From Erythrocercus mccallii (lineage: Eukaryota; Chordata; Aves; Passeriformes; Dicruridae): a DNA stretch of 64,000 nt. The notes under the pieces were generated by a model. It was not told the DNA's origin. It saw nothing but the letters and a program-made list of their open reading frames with translations, and ran no database searches. A program made the position numbers and the translations under genes. Shown here piece after piece: positions 25,703 through 37,957 of the stretch. The stretch covers positions 437,654-501,653 of the forward strand of contig VZRG01000280.1 in the NCBI GenBank assembly GCA_013397435.1. The letters run 5' to 3'. Position 1 is the stretch's first letter; every line of letters begins with the position of its first letter.

Positions 25703-27810
25703 CAGACACCAATTATATGCTCATTTTACTTAGTTTTGATACAAAGACTGTCAGAGGCTAAGAGGCTATGTATGAGGCTAAGAGGCTAAGCATTCAGAGT
25801 ATGGCATAAGTTAAAGAAGCAATTACAGAACAGGCATGTTGTACCACATCAGCTTCATGGTGAGTCAGTCTTGGCTGGCTCCTAAACACCAACCCAGATG
25901 CTCTCTCAATCTTCTTTCTTGAGAAAAGGATTTCCTCTCAAAAAAATTACTCCTAATAACTGAGAAATGGCAGTTCCACACAAAAGATCTTGGTTTCATC
26001 AAGGTCATTGTTCAGTGTAAAGAAGATCTGAAAGTCACGGAACTCGGCTGCTGATGTGGCAAATTCATGAAAGGATAAAAAGTAAAAAATATATCTTAAA
26101 AAATTGTAAAAAAATCAAGTTTTGTACAAAGTTCTTCAGCCTACAATAACTTCAGGGAAGATTAGATCACCTTGACAAAATTATTTTTAACCATTAATTT
26201 AAATAACAGTCTCCACATAGAGAGCTGAAGTTTTGCAATATAGATGTGACAGACTCTATAAAACTTCCTTACAAAAACAGTTATTACTTTGACATATTAG
26301 ATTTAATGTAGCTGTTTTGACATAAAAGAGACAGTTTCTTTTTGGTGCAATTTCATGTTGACTTAAATGAAGTTAAACAAGGTATACACTTTATCCTGTG
26401 TCTTCGGACTTGGACTGAACTTCAATATGTTCATGCTTTTCTGTTTCTTTGGTTGTCTGTCAAGTCAAAATGCCCCTGTCAATGCTATGCTTCAGGAAAC
26501 CTCAGATATAGCTGGACACACTTGAAGAAAGTCAGACTGATCAGGCTGATGAAAGCTCTCTCATCTCTTGAATTTGATTTTCCCCCAAATAACTTTTGAA
26601 TATTTATAGATTCCACTTAAAAAAACCCACAACCAAAAATGTAAAGGTCCACAGCATTTTATGACTTGTAGAACTAGTAGTGTGCCCTCAACCTTTTAGT
26701 GTGAAACCAAATAACATTTGTCAAATGAAGGTAGGAGGCAGCAAAGTTGTCTGTGCAAACAGAACTCAGGACAAAACAAAGATACATGTATGCATTTTTA
26801 TTTGCGAAAGTTTTGGGGCTGGAAAGAATCTTGAGCTGGCTTTCTGCAAAAATTACAGAAGGAGATGGCTAACGTGATATGTGGCCATATAATGTTGTGC
26901 TTTACTGATGTCAGGTTTATTCTTTATCTTGATCTTGCAACTACATTTTCCCTAGGTATAGAGGGAAATTATTTTACGTAAACACATTATTTGTGAAACT
27001 ACCAACCTAAAAGGTAGAAAGTGAGATGCATGTTATTGGAGAAGTTGCTTTTGTTGCTGATGTCACTTGTCTACCTTGTTACAGAGGCATAAAAATGGCT
27101 AATAAATTATGTGCAAAATATTTAGAGAATGTCATCTATACCTTCCTTTTAATTTTTTCTACTATAAAACTCCTTTTTATCAAAGTAAAAATTGGAACTA
27201 TTTGCTTGTGCTAAAAATACTGAAACATCTGATATATTTTATGTAAACCTCTAAAACTGAATAAAAGTGTTTTAGTTGTTGAACTTCAATTTTGTTTCTT
27301 CCTTGGCACTTATTCTAAAACATAGAAAGTGTCCTCTTACTGTCATTTAATCAGAGGTGCAAATTTCTCTTGATCTGGTCAGGGAAGATTAGATTCACTG
27401 TCCTGTACTAGAACTAACTTATTGCAAATACGTGTCACATATTACTTTGAAAAAAGTAACTTTGATTGACAAGTCTGGTATGCTGTATTTATGTTTTCAA
27501 GAATAAAATTATACATTGAAAGAATTACTATCTTGTAAATCCTATCTAACACCTAGGATTACTTTCCTAACCTAACTTTCAGTACAATAATTTCAAGACA
27601 AATTAATTGTTACTTTTTTTTTCCCCCTTTCCTGTATTTACACTCACTTCTAGCTGTTCCATACTACCTTCTCTCCTACATCAACATAAATCTGAAACTG
27701 TTTTTTGCATTACAGGTAAAGATGTAAGAATTAGGTAAGGTGCTGTTCCCCAAATTAGGGAAGAAAAAAATAGTTGAAAACCAACACAGATCTGAGTACC
27801 TGAACAGTGA

Positions 27811-27840
27811 TTCCTATTTACTCTTCAGAGTAAATAGGAA
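27811..27840. repeat. Perfect inverted repeat, 13 bp arms, 4-base loop
   Basis: TTCCTATTTACTC, loop TTCA, then GAGTAAATAGGAA. Every base in the arms pairs. Confidence 0.95.
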
Positions 27841-29962
27841 GTGGATTAAGAGGTTTGGTATTTCAAAGATCCTAAGGGTTCACAGATAAATTGGCAGTCT
27901 TGTGCATCGTATTCCTGTGTTATTCATTCTTAATAGCATGACTCACTCAGCCCCAAATCCATAGTGATCTTCGTTTTATCACTGCTTATTTACTTCCCTC
28001 TCCGAAGTAAAAAGCACAGCAAATGTGTAGGTATGACTTTCTTCCAATGCAACTGATTTTTAGAAATAACCGTTTAAGAAGGAGCAGACCCTCTGGAAAG
28101 AGAGGTGTGAAGGCTCAAAATGAAGAATATTATGGAGTGAAACATGCAGTCTGCTTCACTTTTTTCCTAAAATTCTTTATTTGATATTTTTTACAAATGT
28201 TGAGGCATGAGTTGTCTAACCTAGAAACATGCAGAAAATGCAAGGGAAATGTAAACTGTATCAGCCATGACAACTAGAGAGAAATCTAAAAGTTTGCACT
28301 ACTACAGCCCAAGTTTTCTAGATTTCCACAGTAAAATCTTTGTTTCTGTGAGCTGGTGCAGTAGGTAATTAATTCATCCCCAGGTCATAGTGCATTCACT
28401 AACCCTGCCCCTTTCTGCACTCATGGCTGTTATTTCATTAGAATAATTTACATCGGAGACCACAAAAGACAAGAAGTCTCATATCTGTGCATTCAAGTTA
28501 CTTATCTGAGACAAGGATACTTAATCTTCCTTACTCAAATTTTCACAGTTTCTGCATTGCAAACACACCCACACAGACACATACTTGCACCTGTAGGTGA
28601 ATAGTCCCTCTGAACGCACTGATCATTCAGAAGTTTTCCAGAAACTGTCCACAAATAGCTAACAATTTTGGTAAAAGAAGCCATTGTGGTTTTAAACACT
28701 TTCAAGATACCTTTTCAAATACAAAATTGTTTTTTTGGTTCTTTCTTCAGTGAAACATACCCTGAAATACCCTGAAGACTTACCCCAAGTGCAACAGCAG
28801 GGAACCAACTCAATAATCTGAGAACCACAGACAATATCTACAAAAGGATCATTTTTCATTCCTACAATAAGCTCATTTTTCCAGGACCTGTGCCTCACCA
28901 TGCTCCTAGAAAAAACCTTGTGAGTATGGTTAATACGGATTAATTCTATATGAATTTCAATTCTCCAAATGATATTTTCTTAGAGGAAAGAAATAATGAC
29001 TGAGGAACAGTGGTATGCTTGATATTAAAATGTAATGATCATTTGTTGTCCTAACATTGTTTTTACAATGATGGCAGTGAATTAATGCAGCCTCTTGACA
29101 GTCATTTCACAGTAAGTATGAGAAATCTTCCCATTTTCATTGCAGGCCTACTGTATTCTTGTCCTCACTGTGCATTTCTGTGACAATGACTGTGAGCATT
29201 ATAACACCATTGTACATAATGACTCTGCTTTCTGTGATGTTATTCCCAAATTGGATGTGAAATATGTGAAAGGACAGATCTCAAATGGCAAAACTCTCAC
29301 CAGTGAAGCAGAGAAGTCTACAGAATTAATAATTGACAGAATTGACAGCATGCTGCCACCCAACAGAAGCCTCCAATAAAAGGGCACTGATTTCCTTTTT
29401 AACTGAGGGCTTCGTGTGAAAATTACTTGTCAAATTAAAGGCACACAAAATGAGACCTTGATGAGGTGTTTATAATTAAATGCAACATTAGTAAAAAAAT
29501 CTATTTTTCTAAAATGTCTGGTTTTCATGTTACATGACTACTACTGAAATTTTGCTAAATACTAATATTATGACAGTCTCATCCAGGTTTCCCCCTCCTC
29601 CCCCCCACTTTTTTTTTAATTAAAAGTATATGCCTGAGCTAATATAATTGATCTTTTCTTCAAATCAGGTCATCAGAATCATCACACTCAATGAAAAATT
29701 GGGTATAGTTGCTTTAAAGTTCCACAGAGCTTTTTCAAAGCTTAGTAATGTTGTGAAGTACTCACAGTAGAAAATTATGAGCACCAGAGGGAATTATTTG
29801 AGGAAAATGGGAGAAAAATTGGTAAGTACAGAGGGAGAAAAGTCCTCAAAAAAGGCATGCAGTCACATTTTGACCACAAAGGATTGAAAGAAATTCTATT
29901 CATTGATCTCTGTAAATGTGGCATTAATAGAGTGGTCAGAGGATGAAAGGAAATATATAATA

Positions 29963-30060
29963 GTATCATAAGAACATAAAATTGAAAGGGACCATGCTTT
30001 AGCTCACTGAATCCAGACTTCTGTTCTGGCATGCAATGATGTCTGTAAATGCTTTCATAA
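29963..30060 (-). mobile_element. Possible old CR1 tail, minus orientation
   Basis: The segment ATCATAAGAACATAAAATTG followed by AAAGGGACC resembles the reverse complement of a CR1 ending, in which TATGATTCTATGA repeats follow GGTCCCTTTCAA. The similarity is short and fades within about 100 bases, so this may be a highly eroded copy or chance. Confidence 0.35.
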
Positions 30061-32034
30061 AGACAAATATGCTGTACTTTGAAACACCATCAAATTTTGT
30101 TTTCTTTCTTCCTGTTAGTAGCCTCTTTCAGAATCTGACTTATTCTTGCTTTCATTCAAAATTAACTAAATGTTAATTCTAAATTAACTCATGGCCACCA
30201 AAACCTTATTTTTTCAAGTAAAATTGCAATAGACTTAAATATCTTTTATTTTTCATGGTGGTTTCTTCTGAGGTGTATTTATAGAATATTATGTGCCCTT
30301 CTCTATTATTTGTGGAAGTAATTAAACAAACATATTTTATTCTCTATTACTATCCCAGCTATAATGTTCAATTCTTCCTGTACGTAAAGCTTCACATATA
30401 AATCCATTTTTCTTGGCCAAAAGTAACCAGAATAGCACATAGGTTAACATTATTTTCCACAATGGCTTCAGTGCCGATTATCCCTGTTTTTTATATATCA
30501 GCTTTTGCAGCTTAGTATCATATTCACCTTCTTTAAGGTATGTCATTAGATCTGGTAACCAGATTTTTCTCTTCCTCTGTCAATTACAATAGATCATTAG
30601 TGTACAACAGAAATTCATTACATTGTTCTGTATTCCTGAGGTTTACTCTTTATTTTTATATCCAAATCATATTCATAATATCTAGCTCTTTCCAGACAAT
30701 GTTTTGATTCTCCTGAATAGTTTTGCATCAACAATACTCTTGCAAAAATTTTTCTATTCCAAAATAATTTATGAAAATGTTAATTGGTGTAAAGTGGTCA
30801 GAAGGCATATCTCCTTATCCCCTTACCTGTTCTCTTTCAATGAAAACCACTGCCTCTATTTAGAAAGGCCCTTTCCTTCACATATCCCTATAATTTTTAG
30901 TATTCTGAAATACTTAGTATTTTACAAAATTTGGCATAACAGAATATTTTTTTCAGCCTTTGTGTTAACAGTCTCTTAAATACACTTTTCCCACTTCTTA
31001 TTTTTAGTTCAGATTATACTGTTCAAATTTAGAAGCCCTCACTACCAGACATCTGTGATTTCAGAAGCTACTGGTTTCCTTACATATCTTTCTACAATAT
31101 AATTTTCAGAATTCCCAATTTCAAGGGAAACTAAAATGAAATAATTATTTTTCCATGCCCTCTTCCCCATTAACCATCTTCCTTTACCCTTCATATTCTA
31201 TGCATTTCTCTTATTTCATTAAGGAAATTGGGACTCATGTAGATTATCTAATAAAAAAATTCTATCATAATGCAGCAAGACAGTCTTCACGGAGAGCAAA
31301 AATTCCTCTGTCATATAGCATCGGTTAAAGCTATATAGAGAGTTTTGTGTTATTTAATGCAAAGTTAAACCCCAAGCTCTACAGACAACATTACACATGA
31401 TGAATCAGACTTCAGCTGGCCAGGCTTCAGTTCAATTACATTGATCTGAACTTTATGTCTGAAGTTCAGTCTATATATCAGAACATAAATGCAGGGCTTA
31501 TTCCCACAGTCTTCTGCGGAACTCTAACAAGTAACACACCTTGGGTCTCCTCATATGAAAAAGCAAAAAAAGCCACAGAGGATTTCCTTTTGTAGGAGGC
31601 CTTTTCTACCCTAAACTCGGACTGGGATGAATGGATCTTAGATTGCATTTGTAATATTCCTTGAAGCAGAACTGAATATAATTCTGAAATAGTCTGGAAA
31701 AGCAATTTGCAGTGGCCCCATGCATTTCACATGGGGTCAACTGGATGTAACTGGATCAACTGGACTCACTCTGTGTTTAGCTGAGCTCAGAAGAAAAACT
31801 ATTCAATCATATTTTAGTATCTTTATTCTCATATGCTTTTATCTTTTTGATAATAAACACAGTATACACAGGCAACTGGGAAGTTCACTGTAAATATATG
31901 TAGCAGTCCAAGAAGTGTCTTCCTTTAAAAGAGGAGGTGCTGTCTAAGGAGATAAATGATTTGCCCCTTATCAGTGCCACATTTCAGGGGATGGAAAAAA
32001 ATAAAGCAAAGCCAAAAGAAAACAACTGCCTTAC
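30061..32034. other. Intronic sequence next to the CDH18 exon
   Basis: AT-rich and pyrimidine-rich on the plus strand between 30100 and 31250. This could hide an old eroded LINE, but I could not identify one with confidence. No gene other than the CDH18 donor site at 32034. Confidence 0.6.
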
Positions 32035-32262
32035 CTTTCCTACATACTGAGGATCTGGTCCCATGTGTTCTTCTAAAACAAAGAACTGATTCCACACCCA
32101 TCCACGCTTTGGACGATGATGCACTTCTGTTTCGCCTTCGATGTGTTTAGTTTGATTTCTGGTCACCTTGATGGAGCCATGGTGAGCAGCTCCGTAACAC
32201 CTCTGCACAAAACAGAGACAAACTAGGACTGGGCAGATACAAGATGTACTTGTAATTCTCAT
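32035..32262 (-). CDS. CDH18: Cadherin-18 (CDH18), first coding exon, 76 codons (partial CDS)
   Basis: This exon encodes the N-terminus of a type II classical cadherin, a calcium-dependent homophilic adhesion protein of the neuronal plasma membrane. Residues 1-24 form a signal peptide (CICPVLVCLCFVQ core). Residues 25-53 are a short propeptide with an NQT glycosylation sequon at 36-38, ending in the furin motif RPKR (50-53). The mature protein starts GWVWNQFF, with the two tryptophans (W55, W57) that type II cadherins exchange in the adhesive dimer. The exon continues to DPQYVGK, where the coding sequence meets a GT donor (GGAAAG|GTAAGG, intron from 32034) between codons. The signal peptide and propeptide match my memory of human CDH18 except for a few residues, which separates it from CDH12, CDH6 and CDH9. 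The ATG has A at -3 and an in-frame TGA 48 bases upstream (32308-32310), so the start is well defined. The remaining cadherin repeats, membrane segment and tail lie outside the window, toward lower coordinates. Confidence 0.96.
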
Positions 32263-32515
32263 TGTAGGATAAGATTCCTGCTCAAGGTTTCCTTTCTCTT
32301 GTCTTTTTCAGCTGTAATCCTTCAATAAGTTCCCGAGAGAGAAGGTGAAGTCTGCTTCATAAATACAGTCCAAATTGGGTTTTTCTCCTTGTTCATGATT
32401 TAGCTGCCCATTTGGGAAAGCTCAAATTATATTTACATTATGAAAAGCTGAGTGGAAAAATTGGTATTTCTTCTGAGGTCTTCACAATAGAGTTCCACAG
32501 CCGACCATTTTCTAT
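32263..32515 (-). other. CDH18: CDH18 5' UTR part of the first coding exon
   Basis: Reading the minus strand, a pyrimidine-rich tract followed by ATTAG at about 32540-32516 makes a strong splice acceptor. The exon would then begin at 32515 and run 253 bases to the ATG at 32262. Within it are three short upstream reading frames: 32508-32482 (8 codons, A at -3 and G at +4), 32438-32433 (ATG immediately followed by TAA) and 32396-32322 (24 codons, A at -3). None overlaps the main frame. The acceptor is inferred from sequence alone; a closer AG could be used, or transcription could start inside this exon. Confidence 0.55.
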
Positions 32516-34865
32516 CTAATATGAAAAGGAAAGAAAGGCACTTACTCATCATTAAAAACAGCAGTTTTCAGGTTTCTGATCTTAGATTACACTCAAAGTT
32601 GTACAAAGCCACACTCAGTCAAAGTCATTGGAAGTAAAATTTCTTTCAATCCTTCCTGTAAAGGTATTTCCTGATTGTTTATGTTAAAATGCCATAAGAC
32701 TTAGCATGGCTCCCACAAGCTGTGAAAACATGTCATTAAAACCTGGATGATTCAGAAAAGTTCCTTTGGCTTTTACCTACAAATCATTGACCTGGTCTGG
32801 CAGTAGAACAAAATCACTGCTACAGTGTCTCTAAACAGTGAATCATCAGTTTTTTGATGTTCTATACACCATACAGACATTCAGCCTGATGAAAAATACC
32901 TAGTCTATAATGGATTTTGAAAGAATGCCATCAAATGGGCTTTAAAAATTCTGAGGGAATACTAGAGCATACTGACAGGAAGCTTTGGTCGAAATGTGCA
33001 TTTCTACACATTGTGCTTTATATAAATTCCCAGCAATATCATCTAGGGCATCATAAAATTAATTTATACTGACAGGAAGTTCATGTTGTTTTGATATCAG
33101 TATTTTCAGTATATTGACAATATTTTCTCAGCCTCAAAAAGGAAAATGTAATCGTTTATACTACAACAGTAAAATGTGAATATATGAGGAAGTTGATGTA
33201 GCACTTAAAGCCAAGTATTTTGAAAGTAAAATATTTCTTCAACCTTAGAGAAACAGTCACATTAAGGTAACTATTTGTTCAGTTTTCTCATGATGTCAAA
33301 GACTATCTTTATATCAGTCAGTCCATCAGGAGTCTGAAAACATGCTGCCAAAGCTACAAAAAATTAGAATCTTACAATACTGGTTTTCTCTGGGTATCAT
33401 AAAGCTACACAAACAGAAACATAAACTACATAAACAGATATGAAATTAAACTAGTTTTGTTTCTCGGTTTCATAGGAAACCAACAGAATAAATTCAAAAT
33501 CCCTAAAGAAGAACTGAACAAGAATTTAGAAATCAGACAGAAAAATTCTGCAGCGGAAGAAAATTTATTAGCTGTCTTTTGGCTGCAATTTTTTTGAACT
33601 TATGTTTCTCTCAAGTCCATAATGGAAGCCTAAACCTCTTAGCTGAGAACAATTCCTCATCAGAACAATGGAAGAATACTTCAAGACTACTGCACATTAG
33701 AAATAGACAGAAAGGATGTATTTTCCATTGCTAGTATTCAGTTCAGGACAGTGGGTTTTGCTGAAGTAAAGAAAAAACTTCAGTCTCTTGTGCTTGTGCA
33801 GGAGCTCAAAAAGAAACGGTATGGCATTTTCTACTGAAGAAATTAATTTTTAGACATTTAGCATTATCCTACTTCTTGTTTCCACAGCACTGTAGTCTCC
33901 CTTCAATCCCTGTGAAGTCCAAGACACCATTCCCTTAAAATCCTAGCATTTCATCTCAGAAAAGATCTATACAACACGAAGAATTATTATCTCTTATAAG
34001 TTCAAATGTGATTTAATAGGATTTTTTCTTTACAGTTAAATGTTGTATGATGTCTAAGTTAGGCCAGGGACACAATCCAGACTTTCTGGGTCTCACATTT
34101 GTTTGAGTATATCATGCTTCTTTCTCAGTTTCCTTGTCTTTCTGCATTTTTTGCTGAGTCTTGTTAGAAATATTTTTTTACCTTGAGGCATGCAGTTTCC
34201 TTGTATAGATTTATATATATACAGATGAGCTATTTGAATAGATTAGTCATCATTGTACTTTAGATGTACATTAAAATTAAGAAGTATCTCACAAAATATT
34301 AATGTTTTAGTTTTATCGATTTAAGCATTATTTTTCTTCCCTTTGTTTCCATCCTGAGAAATGCCTGGGAAACATTCATAAAACCACAAGCACCAGGTAA
34401 TAACTTTAAAATGATATGTAAAGTGCATTGAGGTTTCTGAGAATAGCACATTTAAAATGTATTCTAGATTCTTTTACAAAAACTGTGGGGATAGCTATGA
34501 TGAAAAATTCTTTCCACATTAAAATTTGTATATGAGTAGAAGTAGCAGCAGCTACCAACAAATCAAGATTTATAAAAAAAATTTTGTTTCTCTTCCCTCT
34601 CAGAATTCATTCATAGGAAAAAAAAACCCTCAAAAACAAACCCAAACAACCAAGATGGAGCCTGCAAACTGTTATGTCACAAACACATATGAGCCAGAAC
34701 AAATATTAATATGTATAGATATACATACAGATATGTGTGTATATGATAAAAATTATAAATAATATACATTTTTATTATAATATTAAATAAAATTAAGAGA
34801 TTTAATTTTAAGCACCTGAACCCAAAATTAAAGTTTGAAAATCCTTTATTCTGAACAAATATACC

Positions 34866-34931
34866 TAGTAGTAGTAATAATAATAATGATAATGATAAAA
34901 ATAATAATAAAAATAATAACAACAGCAACAG
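34866..34931 (+). repeat. (TAA)n / (TAG)n imperfect trinucleotide repeat
   Basis: Starts TAGTAGTAGTAATAATAATA, then changes to AATGAT and AAAAT variants and ends ACAACAGCAACAG. It explains a leucine-rich minus-strand frame over 34677-34982. Confidence 0.85.
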
Positions 34932-37867
34932 AAAAAAAACCCAAAAAACATTACAATGATATTTACCTCCTGTTATAACCATACTTAAAAGTTCATGCCT
35001 TCAACAGTTCCTGAATTGTACATGAAGCCTAAAGAAATTTCCACTAAGACAAATCCAGCAATTAAAAGAGGAGGGGTTTTAAGTGAAGATTCTTTGAAGT
35101 TTTACACCTCTGGTAAACATCTTTAAAGTCAAAGCTTAATTACTGCTCAGGACTCATTCAGCAGTCTCCTACTAAAGGTCTAGAATAGGCATTTAATAAA
35201 AACCTGACACCCACTCCAAAAGAAACCTTAAATCTACCTTGAAGACAGCAGAGTGTGTCTACAGGGGGAAGTTCAGATGGAAACATTTCACACAGTTAAT
35301 ACAGAAGAGAGAGTAAAACAAAGACTAGACAAGCAAACTTTGAACAGAGGGAAAAAAATGAATTTTTTGAAATCCCTTGAATTGAAGTTAACATACTGAG
35401 ATGCTGCCTGCTCATTGCTCTTGTCTGCAGCTTCGGAGTAAGTGTCCTGATTTATGGCTTTTGTTACAAGGACGCATGCAACTGCAAAGTAGTCTTGTGT
35501 TATAGCCATCTCCTGAGAGCCCTCAGAAAAATGAGTTGTGTTGCTCTAGAGGCTGTCAGAGTGAGTTAAAATTAAAATAAAGAATTAAATACAATGAGGT
35601 GGGAAAGTTCCACCAGCATTGCTGGAAATCATTACAGCACAGTAGTTACTGCTTAGTGTAAGACACTATAATGAATGTCCAGGAAACTAATCTGAGCATA
35701 GTGATGCAAAATGTGCATGTTTCACCACAAGGAGATGCATCATTTGTAATGGGTATGCCCTGAATCTCATTGTCCCCTATCTTCCATCAAATTGACCTGC
35801 ATTTGAATTCTTCTGAACAATCGAGCTTTGCAAATGCACATTCAGCAGAGTTCAACTTATCTTTTATACATCCCTTTTCAGTTCCATGGGGACAGAGTGA
35901 CAATTAGCTATGGAGCTTGTCATAAATTAGATTGCTCATATGCTTTCTGACTTCTCTCTCTGCCCTCTGCCCTGTAAATCTTCTATCAGAAAAAAAAAAT
36001 TGATTATCAAAATCTGAAGTTTCAAATCACTGTCAATGTTTATATATAAATAATCACCCAGAAAAATTTTACATCCTGCATTGCCCGTGTTTACTGTTTG
36101 TTGCCGATATGATATCCTTCAGCACTGCAGAAACAATGGTGTATTGACCTGGAGGCCAAAGGCAGAATAATGCACTAGTGTCAGAAAGGAAAATTGAATG
36201 CGATTTTTTGTTATATCCTTTGAATAAGAGTTTGATAGATTTCCAAGAGAATATACAGTATTCCTGAAGACCTCAGGTAACTGGCGGAAAAAAACCCCAT
36301 ATTTCTGGGTAGGTGAAGGAAAGTTGTTCATCTATAGTTGATCTCCATTCTCTATTCCCAGGGCTAGTAGAGCTGAGCTATGGGAAGTTATACAACAAAC
36401 AGAAGTACCAAGTTCTTCTCAGACTAGGTAATAGAGACACAGTATATAATTGTCTGTCTTCTGCACCTGCAAGTCAGTCTGACAGAAGTAGTGACTGTTT
36501 TGGAACAAATTTAAAACTGTATTACATGCTGTTGCCTTGCCTCTTTGGGTTTTTTTAGTTACAGATAAGTGTATGAGAGTGAAGAAAACTCTAGGAAAAT
36601 TGCTTGAAATAATTTATTAATGATTCCAATAACCAAAAATGTTTTGGTTATATTCATATAATTCTAAATTGACAGACCTTCTAGAATGGGAAACTGGACT
36701 CTTTTTAATTCCATGGCATAAGGAAATTTCCATTAATTGGTAAGATAATTGCATGATATATCCAGCCCCTAAATTATTGCTAACTTTATTTGTAGGTATA
36801 TTACTACTCTGAAATATTGTCTTTATCACTCTGGAACTTGATCAGTTTCTTAAAAAATAGAGACAAAAAAGCACTGAATGCCCCTCTCTTCACCTCTTAA
36901 AGCCAGCAATTTTAGCTGATGTCTAAGTTATCAAGGGGTGTTATTTCTTGTACCACTCTTTCACATTTACACACAGCATTTTGGTAAAGAGCAAATCTAC
37001 TCACAAAACCCCCAAAAGTCTCTATAGTAATCTAGTACCAACTATTATTTTACCTCTGAAATTATTCTACATACACTGACCTTTACAAAATTAATAGAAA
37101 CAACAACATAAATGCATCTCCATGAAAAATAAAAATTGTTCTTTCCTATATAGCAACAGAAATTCTCTTGTGGGAAGAAAAGAGTGGGTAGGGGAATCAA
37201 AAAAACCAACAAATAATCAGACATTAGTAAAAAATAAATAGCATGAGAAAAATTAGAAAAGGATACAAAAGAGACACTGAGAAATCACTGGAACACAAGA
37301 CAGAGAAGTAGATTGGAAAGTTCAAGGGGAAACTGCTGAAGGTGTCAGAGAAGATGTAAAAAATCCAGCAATACAATGTCTATGAAATGTAAGAGATATA
37401 TTTAATACAGTTCAAGAGAAAGACAGTTGAATAAAGAAAATATGAATTGGGACCAAAAATCATGAAACAAAATTCTACAAGCAATATAGATTTCTGGAAA
37501 TTGGTCTACTGAAATTGGTGAGAGAATTACAAAGCTGGCATATTTTTCCCTAAAAATTTTTATATTACATTAGCCAGAAAGCTCTTCTAACTTCCACGTT
37601 TTCACATATAATTCACAGATCAAGCCAACTGCTAACACATTTGATATCAAAAAATTTAAAAATATATACTTTATAAAGGAATAAAACAGTAAAAGGACAA
37701 TTGTAGATGCTTAATGATTACAGGTTGTTATGCAGTACATGCAGAAAGCTGGGATATTCTTAGAGTCAATTTACAATCAGAGAAACACATTATACAAAAT
37801 TAATTACTTAGATGAGTACATCACTCTTGCTGACATTGCCCAAATGAAAATCAAGAAAAGAAATGCC

Positions 37868-37957
37868 CTCCTTTTTTTTTTTTCTCCCTTTTTTTTCTCT
37901 CCCTTTATCTCCCTATCTCCTATCTCCTTTTTTCTCTCCCTTTATCTCCTATCTACC
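37868..37957 (+). repeat. Pyrimidine-rich duplicated tract
   Basis: TTTTTTCTCTCCCTTTATCT occurs at 37891 and again about 36 bases later, with TATCTCC units between. A nearly pure C/T strand of about 90 bases. Confidence 0.85.

Larger units (their letters stand above)
20981..29962. other. AT-rich intronic sequence without recognised genes
   Basis: Includes T/G-rich low-complexity stretches (21421-21490 and 25633-25702), a short local duplication of GAGGCTAAGAGGCTA (25753-25790) and a perfect inverted repeat (27811-27840). A 78-codon open stretch with an acceptor-like start is at 29146-29379. No established gene. Confidence 0.7.
1..32034 (-). other. CDH18: Intron of CDH18 after the first coding exon (5' part only)
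   Basis: The minus-strand donor at 32034-32033 opens an intron that appears to run off the left edge. I looked for the next cadherin exon (end of the first repeat, with a TTGDIH-like and a DINDN-like motif) on the minus strand and did not recognise it. The interval is filled with AT-rich unique sequence, LTRs, one clear CR1 copy and simple repeats, which are listed separately. A diverged or unnoticed exon cannot be fully excluded by eye. Confidence 0.75.

Noticed and set aside
1..32034. Second coding exon of CDH18
   Set aside because: Searched by eye for the end of cadherin repeat 1 and the DINDN-type linker on the minus strand; nothing matched, so it is probably outside the window.
34677..34982. 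101-codon minus frame with a long leucine run
   Set aside because: Produced by the TAA/TAG trinucleotide repeat read on the other strand.
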